Assembly (NCBI RefSeq): GCF_010747415.1
Contig: NZ_JAAGNZ010000001.1
Span: 744,001-808,000 of the forward strand
Reading direction: 5' to 3'
Origin: Spirosoma agri
GTDB lineage: Bacteria; Bacteroidota; Bacteroidia; Cytophagales; Spirosomataceae
DNA length: 64,000 bases
The position numbers were made by a program, and so were the translations under genes. Shown one piece after another: positions 16,901-24,964 of the stretch (its first letter is position 1; each line of letters begins with the position of its first letter). The notes below the pieces were generated by a model. It was not told the origin of the DNA. It was given only the letters and a program-made list of their open reading frames with translations, and did not search any database.

Positions 16901-18295
16901 ATGCTAACTGAATTCTTGAAAAGGGCGGCCTTTGTGCTGGCCCCTGCCATCTGTTGCTGCTTATTACTGGGTTGCAGCGCTTACATGCATCAGCCCAAAG
17001 GTGTCCGCTCAGCCCGGTTGGGTGAAGAAACGGCGGCTACCGGCTCGTTGCGGACGCTGCCTGAACCGAAAGAGAAAATTTATGCGGCTGTGTATAAATT
17101 CCGGGATTTGACGGGCCAGTACAAGCTCACCGAAACCGGGTCTAACTTTTCAACCGCCGTTACGCAGGGAACCACCAACATTCTGATGAAAGCGCTGGAA
17201 GAAAGCGGCTGGTTTGTCCCCGTCGAACGCGAGAACGTAAGCAACCTGCTGAACGAACGGAAAATCATCCGGTCGAGCATGGCGCAATTTAAAAGTGAAG
17301 ACAGCAACCTGCCCCCGCTCTTGTTTGCCGGACTGATTATGGAAGGAGGAGTCGTTTCGTACGATGCGAACATTATTACCGGTGGGGCTGGACTGCGCTA
17401 TTTCGGTACGGGCGGTTCGACGCAATACCGGCAGGACCGGGTTACGGTCTACCTGCGGGCTGTGGCCACCAAAACCGGGAAGATTCTTAAAACGATTTAC
17501 ACGTCAAAAACCATTCTGTCGCAGTCGGTGGATGGCGGGGTGTTTCGATTCGTCAATTTCAAACGCCTGCTCGAAGCCGAAACGGGCTTTACCACCACCG
17601 AACCGGCTCACCTTGCGGTGACGGAAGCCATTGAAAAAGCCGTTCATTCGATGGTGCTCGAAGGAGTTCGCGACAGCTTATGGGCTGCGTCGCCAAAATC
17701 GGTTGCGCTGATCGATAATCAGTTGAGAGCCTACGAAGAGGAACGGTCTGAAATGAGGCAGACGGATGTGTTCGGGGCGCGTGAGCAGATGGCGGCTCCC
17801 CGAATTGTGGCGCAGGGCTACGGGTCGGTTTGGCGTTATCAGGGTGATTACGCGGTTCCGCAGAATAAATTCGGGTATGGTGCTTCACTGGAACTGTACG
17901 TGATTCCTCACTTGGCCATTCAGGCGAATGTGGCTACCGGTACGCTGGCCACGCGCCACTTTCTGAACATCGATCTGAATGAGTTCACGGGTAACCTAGT
18001 GTATCGGGCCCTGCCCAATCAGCGATTCACGCCGTTGATGTACGTGGGCGCTGGTTATACCATTCGAAAACGGGCTTTACAGCTGGAGCCGGCCAACCAG
18101 AAATATGTCACTGTTAGCGGAGGTGGTGGTCTCGAATACCGACTTTCGGGTATCCTGGGTTTGCGCGGGACGTTCGAATATCACCAGCCGTTGACGGATG
18201 TGCTCGATGGTCTGGCCGCTGGCACCCGTAACGATTATTACGTCCGGGCCAATGCCGGTCTGGTTCTGATTCTTGGTCATTTCAGCCGCCGTTGA
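16901..18295 (+). CDS. csgG: Curli secretion pore CsgG with C-terminal beta-rich extension
   Basis: 464 residues against about 277 in E. coli. A lipobox (LLLGC, Cys25) marks it as an outer-membrane lipoprotein. Residues ~60-265 match CsgG: the YAAVYKFRDLTGQYK start, GWFVPVERENVSNLLNERKII, and the channel-forming stretch ending in GVFRFVNFKRLLEAETGFTT. From about residue 290 an unrelated beta-rich domain follows (FGYGASLELYVIPHLAIQANV ... YVGAGYTIRKR ... NAGLVLILGHF). It looks like a small outer-membrane beta-barrel or a periplasmic barrel-like domain. The fusion could anchor or gate the pore. The core assignment is firm; the role of the extension is unknown. Confidence 0.92.
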   Translation: MLTEFLKRAAFVLAPAICCCLLLGCSAYMHQPKGVRSARLGEETAATGSLRTLPEPKEKIYAAVYKFRDLTGQYKLTETGSNFSTAVTQGTTNILMKALEESGWFVPVERENVSNLLNERKIIRSSMAQFKSEDSNLPPLLFAGLIMEGGVVSYDANIITGGAGLRYFGTGGSTQYRQDRVTVYLRAVATKTGKILKTIYTSKTILSQSVDGGVFRFVNFKRLLEAETGFTTTEPAHLAVTEAIEKAVHSMVLEGVRDSLWAASPKSVALIDNQLRAYEEERSEMRQTDVFGAREQMAAPRIVAQGYGSVWRYQGDYAVPQNKFGYGASLELYVIPHLAIQANVATGTLATRHFLNIDLNEFTGNLVYRALPNQRFTPLMYVGAGYTIRKRALQLEPANQKYVTVSGGGGLEYRLSGILGLRGTFEYHQPLTDVLDGLAAGTRNDYYVRANAGLVLILGHFSRR

Positions 18296-18347
18296 ACGCA
18301 CCAGCCTACCCCTGTTAGTACCACACCAACCCCAACTTTGACCGACA

Positions 18348-19832
18348 ATGAACAACCTGATTTTACGTATACTGGTTGGCGCACTCTTAGTGACAACCTG
18401 GAGCTGCAATGAAGATTTATACATAGAGCCGAATAGTTACAGCTCCATTCGCGGACAGGTATTGATCAGTGACACCCGAAAGCCGGCCACTCGTGTGCTG
18501 GTGCGGCTTAGCCCGACAAGCCGTAGTGTTGAAACCGATTCACTAGGAAACTTTCGGTTCGATAGTGTGCAGACGGGCAAGTACACGCTGCAAACGACGC
18601 TGGCGGGCTACCTCAGTGAGTTTGCCGCTATTGAGGTGAGTGAGCAGGGATTGACGGCTATAACCCTGTTATTACGGACCGATAAGAGTCAGAACAAACC
18701 GTCTACTGCGCCTGTACTCGTTGCACCCAAGGCTGGATCCGATACGCTCCAGACCTCCCTGACGTTACGCTGGAAAGCGACCGATCCTGACCGTGATTCA
18801 CTAACGTATGATGTTATGGTGTATCAGGATGGTGTGGTCGCTCCTGTGCTGACATCACTGGACCAGAAATCCGATACCCTTCAGGTAAAAAATCTGGCTT
18901 ACAACGCCGTTTACTACTGGCAGGTAACGGTCAAGGACGGGGCCAATGCCGTGAAGAGCGATATCTTCTCGTTCCGCACCCGGCCTTTTCCTGAGTTTAC
19001 GTATGTGTACGCCAAACGCGTGAGTGGTCGGTTACAGCTATTCACGTCCAGCGGAGCAGGGTCCGAAATTCAACTGACAACGCAGGGGAGCAACTGGCGG
19101 CCAGTGGTTAGTCCGAATAGTCGGGAAATCGCGTTCATATCGAACATAAATACGAACCTGCACCTGTTCGTCATGAACCGGGATGGAAGTAATCTGCGGC
19201 AGGTTACGACAGTCCCGATGGCGGGTATCGTTCCCGCCGATCTGTCCTTTTGCTGGTCGCCGGATGGTACGCAACTCCTCTATCCAAGTAACAATAAACT
19301 GTATGCGGTACTAACGAACGGTACTGGTCTTCGTGTCGTCTCCAAGTTGGCATCGGGTCAGTTTTTTTCGGGCTGCGACTGGGCGGAGCAAGGTAACCAG
19401 ATGGTGGCCCGATCGTCGAGCAGCGATCCATATGATAATAAGCTTGTACTGGTCAGTTCGCGGGTCGATTCGGTTAGTGTACTCTACGACAAGCCAGGCC
19501 GACTGAGTAATCCGATCTTCTCAATTGACGGAAAAGAGATTCTATTCAGCTATGATGTCAGCGAATTCAAGAATGAGCAGGGCCGTCAGCTCAATGCGCA
19601 CATTTATCGACTCGTACTTGGAACGGGGACTGTCGTCGATGTATCGGGAAGCAGTAAACCGACCGGCACAAACGATCTTGAGCCGCGTTTTTCGCTTAAC
19701 GGCGCTAAAATTATCTTTACCAATGCCGACAATGCGAATGAGAATCAGCACGGCGTCTATACGATGGATACCAGCGGCCAAAACCGGACGCTGATCGCGA
19801 ATCAGGCCGAAATGCCCACTTATCGAAAATAA
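18348..19832 (+). CDS. Lipoprotein with carboxypeptidase-regulatory, Fn3-like and TolB-like propeller domains
   Basis: 494 residues. A lipobox ending in TTWSC (Cys20) is followed by a carboxypeptidase regulatory-like domain (res. ~35-105; SIRGQVLISDTRKPA...GNFRFDSVQTGKY). Next comes an Fn3-like segment (~115-210; SDTLQTSLTLRWKATDPD) and a C-terminal TolB-like beta-propeller (~225-490) with repeated blades such as WRPVVSPNSREIAFIS and FCWSPDGTQLLYPSNN. It is the last gene of the curli operon, 52 bp after csgG, and is not part of the classical csg set. Co-transcription suggests a surface scaffold or quality-control role for the fibres, but this is inference. Confidence 0.85.
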   Translation: MNNLILRILVGALLVTTWSCNEDLYIEPNSYSSIRGQVLISDTRKPATRVLVRLSPTSRSVETDSLGNFRFDSVQTGKYTLQTTLAGYLSEFAAIEVSEQGLTAITLLLRTDKSQNKPSTAPVLVAPKAGSDTLQTSLTLRWKATDPDRDSLTYDVMVYQDGVVAPVLTSLDQKSDTLQVKNLAYNAVYYWQVTVKDGANAVKSDIFSFRTRPFPEFTYVYAKRVSGRLQLFTSSGAGSEIQLTTQGSNWRPVVSPNSREIAFISNINTNLHLFVMNRDGSNLRQVTTVPMAGIVPADLSFCWSPDGTQLLYPSNNKLYAVLTNGTGLRVVSKLASGQFFSGCDWAEQGNQMVARSSSSDPYDNKLVLVSSRVDSVSVLYDKPGRLSNPIFSIDGKEILFSYDVSEFKNEQGRQLNAHIYRLVLGTGTVVDVSGSSKPTGTNDLEPRFSLNGAKIIFTNADNANENQHGVYTMDTSGQNRTLIANQAEMPTYRK

Positions 19833-19870
19833 CCCGAACTGCTTTCACCCAATGACCCAAATGGATGGTT

Positions 19871-19939
19871 TTCCAGCTAAACGGTACTAGATACGCCACA
19901 TCTTCAAGATATGGCGTATCTAGTACCGTTTAGCTGGAA
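19871..19939. repeat. 34-bp near-perfect palindrome ending the curli operon
   Basis: Arms 19871-19904 and 19906-19939 match at 33 of 34 positions around a single-base centre. The core reads AGATACGCC...GGCGTATCT. It is long enough to form a cruciform and stops the operon 38 bp after its last codon. It shares its core with the palindromes at 11699, 53329, 53415 and 61016. Confidence 0.8.
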
Positions 19940-20142
19940 AGCATGCCCGGAGAACGAGATTTTGCCGGCTGGTCATAAGACAACCCACATCACATTGATG
20001 GGCATCTTACGACCAGCCCGCTTTTTGTTGGCCTTGTGGCAAAAATAGACCGTTCGTCTAAAAGTTCGTACGGAATCAGGCGATCTATACTATTATTGTG
20101 ACATCAAAATGATATCAATATTTGGCTCTAGACTTTACGACA
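19940..20142. other. Upstream region of the SPFH gene
   Basis: About 200 bp with no gene. It has a mildly repetitive CATCA/ACCAGC text and a TATACTATTATTGTGA segment at about 20086-20102 that could hold the -7 element. No firm promoter call. Confidence 0.3.
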
Positions 20143-21006
20143 ATGCAAGAGAAAAAGCTTACGTCTGCTTCTGGTTATTTGTTTTTGCTGGTTGGCCTGC
20201 TGTGTCTGGCCTTGGCCGCACTCACACTGTTCATGTTTGTTCGGGACTACGGACCGATACCCGCATTGGTACTGGCAGCAGTCGGTATCTTCATTTTGAA
20301 AGGCATCATGGTCATCTACCCGAACGAAGGATTGGCTGCTACTTTCTTTGGTGATTACGTCGGAACCATTAAACAGACGGGTCTGCAATGGGTAAACCCC
20401 TTGTACAGTAAACAGAAGATCAGCCTGCGCGCCCGTAACCTGAATGGGCAGATGCTGAAGGTGAATGATAAAATGGGTAATCCGATCGAAATTGCGGCCG
20501 TTGTTGTCTGGCAAGTATCCGATACCGCCAGAGCTTTGTTCGACGTCGATAACTACGTCAATTTTGTGCAGATTCAATCCGAAGCCGCCGTTCGGTTTCT
20601 GGCGAGTTCCCACGCTTACGACAACATCGAGGACGAACACGAAACGGTTACCTTGCGCGACAACACGGGCCTGATCAACAAATTTCTGGAACAGGAACTG
20701 GATGAAAGGTTGAGTCAGGCGGGCGTTCGGGTGATGGAAGCGCGTATCAGCCACCTGGCTTATTCGCCCGAAATTGCGGGAGCAATGTTACAACGTCAAC
20801 AGGCTACGGCCGTTGTGTCGGCCAGAAAACAGATTGTTGAAGGGGCCGTCGGCATGGTCGAAATGGCGCTAAACCGGCTGGCCGAAAAAGGCGTTGTTCA
20901 TCTGGATGAAGAGCGTAAAGCTGCGATGGTGAGCAATCTGCTGGTTGTCCTGTGTGGTGAAAAATCAGTTAGTCCGATCGTTAACACCGGAACCCTGTAT
21001 CAATAA
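20143..21006 (+). CDS. SPFH/band 7 (stomatin-like) membrane protein
   Basis: 287 residues from the ATG at 20143; a TTG 21 bp upstream is in frame but unnecessary. Two hydrophobic segments come first (SGYLFLLVGLLCLALAALTLFMF, and ALVLAAVGIFIL). An SPFH domain follows (res. ~65-230; NEGLAATFFGDYVGTIKQTG, VVVWQVSDTARALFDV, EQELDERLSQAGVRVMEARI, then a helical AEIAGAMLQRQQA-type tail). Such proteins oligomerise on membranes and organise microdomains or proteases. A small ribbon-helix-helix gene follows directly, a pairing I associate with Bacteroidota. Confidence 0.9.
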   Translation: MQEKKLTSASGYLFLLVGLLCLALAALTLFMFVRDYGPIPALVLAAVGIFILKGIMVIYPNEGLAATFFGDYVGTIKQTGLQWVNPLYSKQKISLRARNLNGQMLKVNDKMGNPIEIAAVVVWQVSDTARALFDVDNYVNFVQIQSEAAVRFLASSHAYDNIEDEHETVTLRDNTGLINKFLEQELDERLSQAGVRVMEARISHLAYSPEIAGAMLQRQQATAVVSARKQIVEGAVGMVEMALNRLAEKGVVHLDEERKAAMVSNLLVVLCGEKSVSPIVNTGTLYQ

Positions 21007-21012
21007 ATAATT

Positions 21013-21068
21013 CATCCGTAAGTCGGTACTGTGAACAAATGATGTTTACAGTACCGGCTTACGGATGC
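21013..21068. repeat. Long imperfect hairpin after the SPFH gene
   Basis: Arms 21013-21037 and 21044-21068 (25 nt each) pair at 23 positions plus two G-U pairs, with a 6-nt loop. It lies 7 bp after the SPFH stop and 24 bp before the RHH gene, so it may attenuate or separate the two transcripts. Confidence 0.65.
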
Positions 21069-21091
21069 ATGGCTATCGTCCCCATTGATTT

Positions 21092-21286
21092 ATGGCTGGA
21101 GAAAAAAAAGCGTTTGTGTTACGGATTCAGCCCGAGACGTTGAAGGAACTTGAAGGGTGGGCGCAGGAGGAGTTTCGGAGCGTGAACGGACAGATCGAGT
21201 ACCTGCTGAATGATGCGCTTCGGAAACGGAAAAAACGGACCAAAGACGTAGCGGACAATGAGCCTGAACCGCCTGCCGACACATGA
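21092..21286 (+). CDS. Small Arc-like ribbon-helix-helix protein
   Basis: 64 residues. FVLRIQPETLKELEGWAQEEFRS followed by VNGQIEYLLNDALRKR gives the strand-helix-helix pattern of Arc/MetJ-type DNA-binding proteins. The C-terminus is charged and acidic. Located 85 bp after the SPFH gene on the same strand. No toxin gene is adjacent, so an antitoxin role is not supported; regulation of its neighbour is an inference from position. Confidence 0.75.
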   Translation: MAGEKKAFVLRIQPETLKELEGWAQEEFRSVNGQIEYLLNDALRKRKKRTKDVADNEPEPPADT

Positions 21287-21293
21287 ACGGGGG

Positions 21294-21974
21294 TTATTCC
21301 TGCGCGTTGCTGGCTGCTTTGACCGAAGCTGTTTCGGGATCTTGCTGTACCAGAAAATTGTAATGATCGACCACAACCAGCCGTCCGAGTAGGCTGCGCT
21401 CGTTAATGTTATGCGTATCGACGTACTGTTGTATTTTCTGCGCATAGGCAGTCATCAGGGGCTCGTAGATATCCAGGTAGAATCGGTCAAACGCCCGCAA
21501 CCGACCGGCATCGTAGACGAAATAGCAGAACAGGTCCGTATTCTGAGCAAGTTGTGGCTGGTCATTGTAGTAGGCCGGATGACTAAAAGACCGTTTGAAC
21601 AGTCCACGTGGCCGACGTATTTTGCGCACTACGGCCAGTGGCCCGTCCATATAAATTTCATAGAAACCTCGTTTGTCACGGGGGTCAACTTGGTCTGACA
21701 AGGCGATGAAGCTGCGTTGTTTGTCCAGCTTGGTATCGAACCACCCAAACTGCTCAACCTGGCTGGCCGAAAAAGCACAAACACGTCCGTTGGGCTGGCG
21801 GAGTAAAACGGTTTCAGTTGACCAGTTATAGGATAAATCCCCGTATACAATTTCCTTGTTGGAAAAGGTCAATTGGCCACTGTGCCAACTGGTTGTTGGT
21901 AACGCAGAAGCCGAAGCTATCGATAAGAAAAGAATAAGTAATGCCGTAGGTAAGATTAGGTATCTGTTTTTCAT
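21294..21974 (-). CDS. Exported protein of unknown function, paralogue A
   Basis: 226 residues with a signal peptide (MKNRYLILPTALLILFLSIASASA). I do not recognise the family. The N-terminal half has a repeated-strand pattern (WHSGQLTFSNKEIVYGDLSYNW, VCAFSASQVEQFGWFD) shared with the protein at 22313-22978 (GELSLTNGTVLAGDLSYNW, AFSAFQVSGFKYFD). Both continue with a basic segment (RKIRRPRG / YRRLRHARD) and end in a helical region containing LVVVDHYNFLV or LLLITQYNQLK. The two genes are thus a duplicated pair. The stop codon lies 7 bp from the stop of the convergent RHH gene. Confidence 0.8.
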   Translation of the reverse strand: MKNRYLILPTALLILFLSIASASALPTTSWHSGQLTFSNKEIVYGDLSYNWSTETVLLRQPNGRVCAFSASQVEQFGWFDTKLDKQRSFIALSDQVDPRDKRGFYEIYMDGPLAVVRKIRRPRGLFKRSFSHPAYYNDQPQLAQNTDLFCYFVYDAGRLRAFDRFYLDIYEPLMTAYAQKIQQYVDTHNINERSLLGRLVVVDHYNFLVQQDPETASVKAASNAQE

Positions 21975-22257
21975 GACCGCTGCTGATTGATTGAATAAAA
22001 TGCCTGCGAGCCATACAGTGTCTATTCGGGGAACTGTATCAACTCTTACAGCAAGTTAACGAAGCGGTAAGTATCTAGTTATCAGCGGAAAAATTGTCCT
22101 ATTTGCTTCTGTTTAATTATGTGTAGATAGAATAGAACGGATTAATGAAAAGAGGGGAGGTGTAGCATTATTTTATTTTTTGCTTACAACGAATCGTGTA
22201 TCAACAGTTATCCTGTGGTACCAGATTTTTTTGCCGTATTCTTAATTACTTGATATA
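21975..22257. other. AT-rich gap upstream of paralogue A
   Basis: About 280 bp of AT-rich sequence without open frames of coding character. It should hold the promoter of the gene at 21294-21974. No other element seen. Confidence 0.4.
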
Positions 22258-22302
22258 ATGCAAAAAAGGCACCCAATTAGAAGGTGCCTTTTTTGCATTA
22301 TA
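22254..22302 (-). terminator. Terminator behind paralogue B
   Basis: Perfect 20-bp arms (22254-22273 and 22283-22302) with the inner text AAAAAAGGCACC/GGTGCCTTTTTT and a 9-nt loop. It lies 11 bp after the stop of the minus-strand gene. The T-run reads correctly on either strand. Confidence 0.85.
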
Positions 22303-22312
22303 TGCTGAAATT

Positions 22313-22978
22313 CTAGTAAAGACTGACCGATTCGGTAGGGACTTTCAGTGAGGTAACATGCGTAGCACGTACTTTCAACTGGTTGTATTGGGTGATCAGT
22401 AATAGTCGGGCAAACGTACTGTTTAAATCCATGTGCAGTGTTCCGGAGTAGTGCGCCAGTTCATCGGAGAACTCCTGTTGCATTCGGGGCCAGAGTTCGG
22501 TATCGAAATCAGTCAGATTGGTCATGCGATCCCCTTCGAAAACGTAATACGTGAAGTTATCGACCCGTTTCAGCATCATATCATCTACCGCTGATGCGCT
22601 GGGGTTGCCAATTTTGATCGGGTCGCGCGCATGACGAAGCCGCCGGTAGATCATCATTGGTCCGATGCCGATCTGCTCGAGAAAAAGCGATCGATTGAAA
22701 TTTTCCTTCACCGGATAATCGACCGTTTTGAATGTACGGAGTGTATTCAGCGTAGCGTCGAAATACTTGAACCCGCTAACCTGAAAGGCAGAGAACGCCT
22801 TTATTATATTGCCTTCCCGGTACTGCACAATCTCGGCTTTCCAGTTATAACTCAGGTCACCGGCCAGCACGGTACCGTTCGTCAACGATAATTCGCCATG
22901 ACTCCATATCGGTTTAGCCAGCCCTTTGCCTCCCACAAAGCTTAGCAACAGTATTGATACTAGTAAAGACTTTCCCAT
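22313..22978 (-). CDS. Exported protein of unknown function, paralogue B
   Basis: 221 residues with a signal peptide (MGKSLLVSILLLSFVGGKGLA). It is the duplicate of the gene at 21294-21974: the same GDLSYNW motif (res. ~40), the same AFSAFQV motif, similar length and the same order of segments. The middle carries KRVDNFTYYVFEGDR, matching NTDLFCYFVYDAGR in the other copy. The family is unknown to me. The matching exported beta-rich design suggests a periplasmic or surface role. Expressed singly, with its own terminator. Confidence 0.8.
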   Translation of the reverse strand: MGKSLLVSILLLSFVGGKGLAKPIWSHGELSLTNGTVLAGDLSYNWKAEIVQYREGNIIKAFSAFQVSGFKYFDATLNTLRTFKTVDYPVKENFNRSLFLEQIGIGPMMIYRRLRHARDPIKIGNPSASAVDDMMLKRVDNFTYYVFEGDRMTNLTDFDTELWPRMQQEFSDELAHYSGTLHMDLNSTFARLLLITQYNQLKVRATHVTSLKVPTESVSLY

Positions 22979-23213
22979 AACGTCTATCCCTGTAAATCAG
23001 GCCAATTCGGCGATTAAGCCCTTGTTGAACAGGAAATTGGGCGTATCGGAAGGGATTAACTAGCAATACTTATTAAGTGGTATTAATTGAGTATTTAGTT
23101 GCATTATTTACGCAAAATTAGATTTGCTCATTCACAAGTAGACGCATTATTTTATGGGCGCATAGCTTTACCGAAGAAGGATATTTTGCAATAAGTCCTA
23201 AGCGCAGATGAAC
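22979..23213. other. AT-rich intergenic stretch
   Basis: No gene seen. It holds the upstream region of paralogue B and AT-rich sequence (TACTTATTAAGTGGTATTAATTGAG) without clear promoter pairs. Confidence 0.35.
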
Positions 23214-23326
23214 CTAAATTTTGAGATTTTCTTCTGGTAAATATTTCAGATACAGGCCAATAGAGGCATAAATGGCCCTACTGCACCAATCCCGATTGTG
23301 AATGGTATCCGTATCGAAAAATCGAT
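23214..23326 (-). pseudogene. Possible C-terminal gene remnant
   Basis: On the minus strand the frame ending at TAG 23214-23216 reads FDTDTIHNRDWCSRAIYASIGLY and on to a natural-looking end (LPEENLKI). It has the composition of real protein but no start; upstream the frame runs into coaX as a shadow. It could be the tail of a lost gene. I cannot name a parent family. Confidence 0.25.
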
Positions 23327-24103
23327 TTATTGAATCGATTCGGTGACGGTTTCGCCGATCAGCCGCACGCCATCCAGTGTCAGCGAGGGAATGATGTCGG
23401 TGAAGGCATCCCGTAGGGAAGGAATTCGACCCGATAGGCCGCCGGTAGCCACCGCAATGCAATCGCCGTTGAGCTCGGCCCGAATTCGCTCCAGCAATGA
23501 ACGAACAAGCCCCTCATAACCCAGCACGATGCCAGCCTGAATGGCGTGCGTAGTACTGGTGCCAAGCGCTGAAGCGGGTACTTCAATGGGTACTTCCGGC
23601 AACTGGGCCGTATTGGCAAACAAAGACCGGATGGCTGTTTTTAGCCCCGGCGCTATGGCTACGCCAATGATTTTCCCCTCACTCGAAACGGTGGTGAAGG
23701 TCAACGCCGTGCCAAAATCAACGACGACACAGTTCTTTCGGTAACGCGTATACGCGGCAAGTGCATTGGCTACCAGATCGGCCCCGATTTCGTGCGGTCT
23801 CAGAATCTCAAGGGGCAAAAGGGGATAAATACCTGGTCCAACGACAATCGGGTCTAAACCAAACAACTCCGTCAGCATCGCCCGCATGGTCGGTGTCAGA
23901 TCGGGGACAACGCTGCTGAGAACGGTCGTTTTGATACTGCTCAGCGGAACGCTTTCTTCCAGTAACCACAACCGAAGTCGTGCCTCATACGAGGCCGCCG
24001 ATTCATCGCGTCGGGCGGGGGTTCGCCAGATGTGTTGCCAGCTGGTTTGGTTATAAAGGCCGAAAACAGCGTCGGTGTTACCAATATCAACGATAATCTG
24101 CAC
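23327..24103 (-). CDS. coaX: Type III pantothenate kinase
   Basis: 258 residues, the family's usual length. The enzyme phosphorylates pantothenate in the first step of coenzyme A synthesis. The actin-like ATPase phosphate-1 motif is at the start (IVDIGNTDAVFGLY, Asp6). PHEIGADLVANALAAY carries the substrate-binding and catalytic Asp, VVDFGTALTFTTV is the phosphate-2 motif, and VATGGLSG the adenosine motif. CoaX needs a monovalent cation and is not feedback-inhibited by CoA, unlike CoaA. It follows tsaB on the same strand with a 113-bp gap. Confidence 0.95.
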   Translation of the reverse strand: MQIIVDIGNTDAVFGLYNQTSWQHIWRTPARRDESAASYEARLRLWLLEESVPLSSIKTTVLSSVVPDLTPTMRAMLTELFGLDPIVVGPGIYPLLPLEILRPHEIGADLVANALAAYTRYRKNCVVVDFGTALTFTTVSSEGKIIGVAIAPGLKTAIRSLFANTAQLPEVPIEVPASALGTSTTHAIQAGIVLGYEGLVRSLLERIRAELNGDCIAVATGGLSGRIPSLRDAFTDIIPSLTLDGVRLIGETVTESIQ

Positions 24104-24216
24104 GAGAGCGGAGAAGGAGACGGTTGCCGGGGCGAAATAAGGGGAAAAACGGCAGATTCCCGCACTATTGCGCTCATTCCTGGATTATCGACTGATTATC
24201 AGGTGGATGAATGAAT

Positions 24217-24906
24217 CTAAAAAATGGCTTTTTTCGGCTTGATCGCCATGAAATCTTTCAGGTAGAAAGGCTCGAACGTAACCATATCCTCAAACTGCCC
24301 CGCTTCAAACGCTACTGTAGCCAGCTTGCCAATGGTTCGGGCCGAGGGAATGATAAGCTGATCCGGGAAGATAGCCGTTGGAGTAGAGCCAAGAATTGCC
24401 TGGCATTTGGCCGCCCCATCACCGAAAAACACGACCGGGCTCTGGGCCAGCCAGTCGCCAAAAGAGTGCTCGTCAATAATCTGGGCGCTGGTTGGTGCCA
24501 GCTCCCGACCCGACGCGTCGAACAAAGCGCAATACACCTCCATCCGCCGGGCGTCGATCATGGGACATAATCTGTAGTTTGCTGGGTAATGCGCGCGAAT
24601 CTGCTCGGCCATACCGACTAACGTATTGACCGCCAGCAGGGGTTTGTCCAGGGCGAAGCAAAGTCCTTTAGCGGTAGATACGCCAATGCGCAGACCCGTA
24701 TACGAACCTGGACCTTTGGCAACAGCGATGGCATCGACCTGATGCAGCGCAAAGCCGCTGTGCGTAACGACCTGTTCAAGCAATGTCGTGAGCATGGCCG
24801 CTGATGTGCGCTCAGTAAAAAGTTCGTAAGCGCCCAGCAGCGTGCCGTCTTTATGGAGTGCTACAGAACAGGCAGCCGTCGAGGTATCAAGCGAGAGAAG
24901 TAACAT
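24217..24906 (-). CDS. tsaB: tRNA threonylcarbamoyladenosine synthesis protein TsaB
   Basis: 229 residues, typical for TsaB. It starts LLLSLDTSTAACSVALHKDG and continues with VDAIAVAKGPGSYTGLRIGVSTAKGL, the hallmark of this branch of the ASKHA fold. TsaB pairs with TsaD and TsaE to make t6A at position 37 of ANN-decoding tRNAs and has no catalytic activity itself. The C-terminal half (AIFPDQLIIPSARTIG) is conserved among Bacteroidota. A hairpin separates it from ctpA. Confidence 0.94.
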   Translation of the reverse strand: MLLLSLDTSTAACSVALHKDGTLLGAYELFTERTSAAMLTTLLEQVVTHSGFALHQVDAIAVAKGPGSYTGLRIGVSTAKGLCFALDKPLLAVNTLVGMAEQIRAHYPANYRLCPMIDARRMEVYCALFDASGRELAPTSAQIIDEHSFGDWLAQSPVVFFGDGAAKCQAILGSTPTAIFPDQLIIPSARTIGKLATVAFEAGQFEDMVTFEPFYLKDFMAIKPKKAIF

Positions 24907-24916
24907 AGACAGGATG

Positions 24917-24960
24917 AGCGATGGCGGGTAGACGCTTTATTGTGTCTGCCCGCCATCGCT
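24917..24960 (-). terminator. Hairpin between ctpA and tsaB
   Basis: Arms 24917-24933 and 24944-24960 (AGCGATGGCGGG...) pair at 16 of 17 positions with a 10-nt loop. It lies 5 bp after the ctpA stop codon on the minus strand. No long T-run, so read-through to tsaB may occur. Confidence 0.6.
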
Positions 24961-24964
24961 GGTA

